Assembly: GCA_937930465.1 (NCBI GenBank)
Contig: CALGKV010000074.1
Span: 1 to 7,684, forward strand
DNA length: 7,684 bases
Direction: 5' to 3'
DNA from: Methanosuratincolales archaeon
GTDB taxonomy: Archaea > Thermoproteota > Methanomethylicia > Methanomethylicales > Methanomethylicaceae
In this document: positions 5,557 to 7,684 of the stretch, in pieces
Numbering within the stretch: position 1 is the stretch's first letter
Layout: each line of letters starts with the position of its first letter
Position numbers and translations under genes: made by a program
Notes under the pieces: model-generated
What the model was told of the DNA's origin: nothing
The model's database searches: none
Seen by the model: the letters and a program-made list of their open reading frames with translations, nothing else

Positions 5557-6009
5557 TCATGAGGTCAGCTTGGGCGAGCTGAACCACAGCCCAGTAACCT
5601 TCGCCGGGCCGTTGTCTGATGTGAACACCACTTTTACTGCCACGCCTGCCGGCTCGCTTGTGTAGCTGGCCCTATAGTATGCGATTATGTAATTTCCAGC
5701 CCGTTCCCCCTTGATGAAGGTTTTTGAGCCGCTGACGTAATCCCCGATCTTTGAATCGAACTGCGACCTTAGCTGCTGGAAGCCTGCCAGGTTGAGGGCA
5801 TTCTTCATCGCGTCGTCGAAGTCCCTTGAGAATTCTGCGTAATCCCCGTTTTCGAACGCAAGCAGGAGGTTCTCTGTCATCGGGTCCGCGTATATCCTGA
5901 GGGATAACTCGTCCACAGGCTGAGGCAGCGAGAGCCAGTATGCGGCGCCCCCAACCATAGCCAGCGCGATGAGGCCTGCAATTATTGAATAAGAGGCCCT
6001 TTTATGCAT
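5557..6009 (-). CDS. DUF3887-like exported or membrane-anchored protein
   Basis: 150 residues from ATG 6009-6007, with AAGGGTGAT just upstream. The N-terminus (MHKR, then a hydrophobic run at about 8-27) is a signal peptide or membrane anchor with no lipobox cysteine. The remainder fits the DUF3887 pattern: a helical ENGDYAEFSRDFDDAMKNAL segment (53-72), then FQQLRSQFDSKIGDYVSG, and paired beta strands (YIIAYYRASYT, GVAVKVVFTSDNG, KVTGLWFSS) to the end. The domain resembles the NTF2-like fold and probably sits outside the cell; no catalytic residues can be assigned. The gene follows the YhfC-like gene with a 13-base gap and no promoter between, so the two are very likely cotranscribed. The function is unknown. 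Confidence 0.72.
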   Translation of the reverse strand: MHKRASYSIIAGLIALAMVGGAAYWLSLPQPVDELSLRIYADPMTENLLLAFENGDYAEFSRDFDDAMKNALNLAGFQQLRSQFDSKIGDYVSGSKTFIKGERAGNYIIAYYRASYTSEPAGVAVKVVFTSDNGPAKVTGLWFSSPKLTS

Positions 6010-6022
6010 CCATCACCCTTCC

Positions 6023-6709
6023 TTACAGATCATTTCTAACAATATTTGCGTTTCTCAGGGCTATTCTGTCCAGGTTCAGCATCCCGAGGAGGCCCGTAAG
6101 GCCCATGATTGCTACGAATGCTCCGGTAATCACAATGCCGTAAGGGGAGCTGGCGAGTGTGGCCTGAAAGATCGGGATAGGGGCGTCGAGCAAGGACTTG
6201 TAGGCGACCGCGACGCCTAGAAGCATCAGGCGCCTGTTGGTCACCGACAAATAGGCGATAACGGTGGCGAAGACGTGCGCAAGAATGGCGAAGGTCCGCT
6301 CCCAGGCAGCTGCCGCAGCCACCCAGGTTGGCTGGCTCAGCTGCGATTCAATCGCGGCAAGCTGTTCTGGAGGCAGGGTCGAAAGTATCGATGGATCCAG
6401 AAAGATAGCTGCCATCTGCACGAGCGACGGGATCGCCAAGACAATTGCCTCGAAGGCACCGAAACCGACCCCTACCGCAACAGCCTCCCTGTATCCCATA
6501 TCTGGAGTTCCTGCACCATTTCCGGAGGTCATGTCCGCTCCGCCGGCTTCTTTGGTTCTGCTGGTTTTTCTTGCAAAGGCCCTGAAACCAAGATACGCAG
6601 CCCCGCACTCGAAGATTCCAGTCCTCAGCCCAACGTATGCCCCGAGCAGTAGAAGGGCTCCGAATGCACCGAAAGACGAAGCCCACCAAGCGTATAGGGG
6701 TTGCGTCAC
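6023..6709 (-). CDS. YhfC-like polytopic membrane protein, probably without protease activity
   Basis: 228 residues from GTG 6709, the only usual start after an in-frame stop. Hydrophobic segments lie at about 10-30, 78-102, 128-154, 160-177 and 189-213. Several parts recall the YhfC family of CPBP-like glutamic intramembrane proteases: LRTGIFECGAAYLGFR (28-43), GFGAFEAIVL (82-91), WERTFAILAHVFATVIAYL (136-154) and VAVAYKSLLDAP (166-177). From my knowledge of the family, the usual EE-x-x-R motif is here E34-C35-G-A-A, the GHGG-like loop is GFGA, and the later His before Leu-x-Asp is Lys171. Glu87, Glu137-Arg138, His145 and Asp175 remain. The N-terminal helices typical of the family are also missing. 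It could be an inactive homologue or simply a diverged family. No clear ribosome-binding site precedes the GTG. The gene is paired with the DUF3887 gene downstream. Confidence 0.65.
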   Translation of the reverse strand: MTQPLYAWWASSFGAFGALLLLGAYVGLRTGIFECGAAYLGFRAFARKTSRTKEAGGADMTSGNGAGTPDMGYREAVAVGVGFGAFEAIVLAIPSLVQMAAIFLDPSILSTLPPEQLAAIESQLSQPTWVAAAAAWERTFAILAHVFATVIAYLSVTNRRLMLLGVAVAYKSLLDAPIPIFQATLASSPYGIVITGAFVAIMGLTGLLGMLNLDRIALRNANIVRNDL

Positions 6710-6731
6710 GGAGATGAGTATATTATTTTTT

Positions 6732-6760
6732 CCAAAAAAGGAAAAGATTAGAAATTTAAG
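6732..6760 (-). terminator. Oligo-T transcript end after ilvC
   Basis: On the minus strand the 29 bases starting ten bases after the ilvC stop are pyrimidine-rich, with runs of four and six T (CTTTTCC then TTTTTTGG). There is no hairpin, but archaeal RNA polymerase terminates on T runs alone. The leading part (CTTAAATTTCTAAT, about 6749-6760) could also serve as a TATA element for the YhfC-like gene. Confidence 0.45.
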
Positions 6761-6769
6761 TTCGCTATA

Positions 6770-7684
6770 CTACTTTTCCTGCCCCATCAAGCGCCTGACT
6801 TCCTTACCAACCTTCTCAATTGGGTGGTTCATTGCCTCTTCCATCAGGGCATTGAGACGCTTCATGCTCTCAGCCGGGTTGGACATCCATTCCTTGGCGA
6901 AGTTGCCGCTGGTGATGTTACCCAGAACCCATTCCATCTTCCTCTTGGCGTCATCGTCGATTACCTTTGGACCGTAGACGAGTCCGCCATACTTGGCAGT
7001 GTCGCTGACGCCCTTGAGCATCTTCTCCATCCCGCCCTGGAAGATGAGATCCATTATCAGCTTAGCCTCATTGCAAACCTCAAAGTATGCCACCTCAGGC
7101 TGGTAGCCCTTCTCCGTCAGGACCTCGAATCCGGTTTTTATCAACTCCATGAGCCCCCCAACCAAGACGCACTGCTCTCCGAAGATGTCAGTCTCTGTCT
7201 CCTCCTTGAACGTGGTCTTTATGACGCCGGGCCTCGTGGATCCGATGCCCTTCGCCCACGCCAAGGTCTCGGCCCATGCTTTTCCAGAGTAATCCTGGTA
7301 AACGGCAACAATCGACGGTACACCGTAACCCTTCAGGTATTCTTCCCTCACCCTGACGCCTGGGCTCTTTGGCGCTACCATTATCACATCAACATCCTTC
7401 GGGGGTTTCACTAGGCCGAAATGGATATTGAACCCATGGGAGACCCCGAGAATCTTGCCTGCCTTAAGGTAAGGCGCTATCTCACTGGCATAGACTTCGG
7501 GCTGCCTCACGTCCGGTATCAGGATTATTATGAAGTCTGCGAGCTTTGATGCCTCGGAAACTTTGTAGACCTTGAAGCCGTCGTCCTCGGCGAGTTTCCA
7601 AGACTTGCTCCCCTCCTTGAGGCCTATGATCACATCCAAGCCGCTGTCCTTGAGGTTCAGCGCCTGGTGCCTGCCTTGACTGCC
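6770..7684 (-). CDS. ilvC: Ketol-acid reductoisomerase, class I, lacking the first residues (right edge)
   Basis: 304 residues are visible; about 25 N-terminal residues, including the first glycine of the nucleotide-binding loop, lie beyond the edge. The enzyme converts acetolactate or acetohydroxybutyrate to the dihydroxy acid with NAD(P)H and Mg2+ in valine, leucine and isoleucine synthesis, in the cytosol. The visible part opens with GSQGRHQALNLKDSGLDVI of the Rossmann fold. GLKEGSKSW carries the serines expected to hold the 2'-phosphate of NADPH. SHGFNIHF contains the catalytic His, and TTFKEETETDIFGEQ supplies the metal-binding Asp and Glu. Then come AYFEVCNEAKLIMDLI with two further acidic residues and the SDTAKYG substrate serine. 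The length suits the short class I enzyme. A TTG at 7639 is internal, not the start. The partner genes ilvB/ilvN/ilvD are not in the window. Confidence 0.97.
   Translation of the reverse strand, partial: GSQGRHQALNLKDSGLDVIIGLKEGSKSWKLAEDDGFKVYKVSEASKLADFIIILIPDVRQPEVYASEIAPYLKAGKILGVSHGFNIHFGLVKPPKDVDVIMVAPKSPGVRVREEYLKGYGVPSIVAVYQDYSGKAWAETLAWAKGIGSTRPGVIKTTFKEETETDIFGEQCVLVGGLMELIKTGFEVLTEKGYQPEVAYFEVCNEAKLIMDLIFQGGMEKMLKGVSDTAKYGGLVYGPKVIDDDAKRKMEWVLGNITSGNFAKEWMSNPAESMKRLNALMEEAMNHPIEKVGKEVRRLMGQEK

Noticed and set aside
6010..6022. Possible promoter between the YhfC-like and DUF3887 genes
   Set aside because: The 13-base gap holds only the ribosome-binding region and no AT-rich element, so cotranscription is the simpler reading.
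6824..7414. Plus-strand frame (196 codons) opposite ilvC
   Set aside because: IlvC is unambiguous on the minus strand, and the antisense translation is a compositional shadow.

Overview
The window looks like a piece of a chromosome from an archaeon, probably within the Thermoproteota/TACK group; the phylum is a guess. The evidence is AT-rich archaeal TATA elements placed about 40-50 bases before start codons, frequent GTG and TTG starts, archaeal-type Shine-Dalgarno motifs (GGTGA, AGGTG), arginine coded largely by AGG, oligo-T transcript ends, and an archaeal flavour to the proteins (split Na+-decarboxylase subunits, a CopZ-like BFD protein, stand-alone NfeD). There are eleven credible genes, nine on the minus strand and two on the plus strand. 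There is no tRNA, rRNA, CRISPR array or insertion sequence.

Layout. 1-546 (minus) is the start of an unrecognised multi-pass membrane protein that runs off the left edge. It diverges, across an AT-rich double promoter, from a plus-strand DUF523-DUF1722 protein (713-1666), whose first domain belongs to the iron-sulfur thiouracil desulfidase (TudS) family. This gene converges on a CopZ-N-like zinc ribbon/[2Fe-2S] BFD protein (1686-2114, minus), which is preceded by a small NfeD-type membrane protein (2175-2573, minus).

The centre (2700-4703, minus) is a tight, translationally coupled three-gene operon. It encodes an OadG-like small membrane subunit, a biotin carrier protein and the Na+-translocating OadB/MmdB/GcdB beta subunit. 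This is the membrane and biotin part of a decarboxylase sodium pump. The carboxyltransferase alpha subunit is not in the window and must lie elsewhere if the complex is complete. A small plus-strand membrane protein (4725-5084) diverges from it.

The right part carries a DsrE-like cysteine-rich protein (5134-5493), a DUF3887-type exported protein (5557-6009), a YhfC-like membrane protein with altered protease motifs (6023-6709), and ketol-acid reductoisomerase IlvC (6770-7684, missing only its first residues at the right edge), all on the minus strand.

How the genes fit together. The only firm operon is the decarboxylase set. The YhfC-like and DUF3887 genes are 13 bases apart and probably cotranscribed. 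IlvC belongs to branched-chain amino acid synthesis, and an oligo-T tract separates it from what follows. Three genes (DUF523, BFD/CopZ-like, DsrE-like) have thiol or Fe-S chemistry in common, but they are on different transcripts and any link is speculative. I found no convincing new defence or mobile system. The most noteworthy points are the decarboxylase module without its alpha subunit, the degenerate YhfC/DUF3887 pair, and a probable ATT start for the DUF523 gene.
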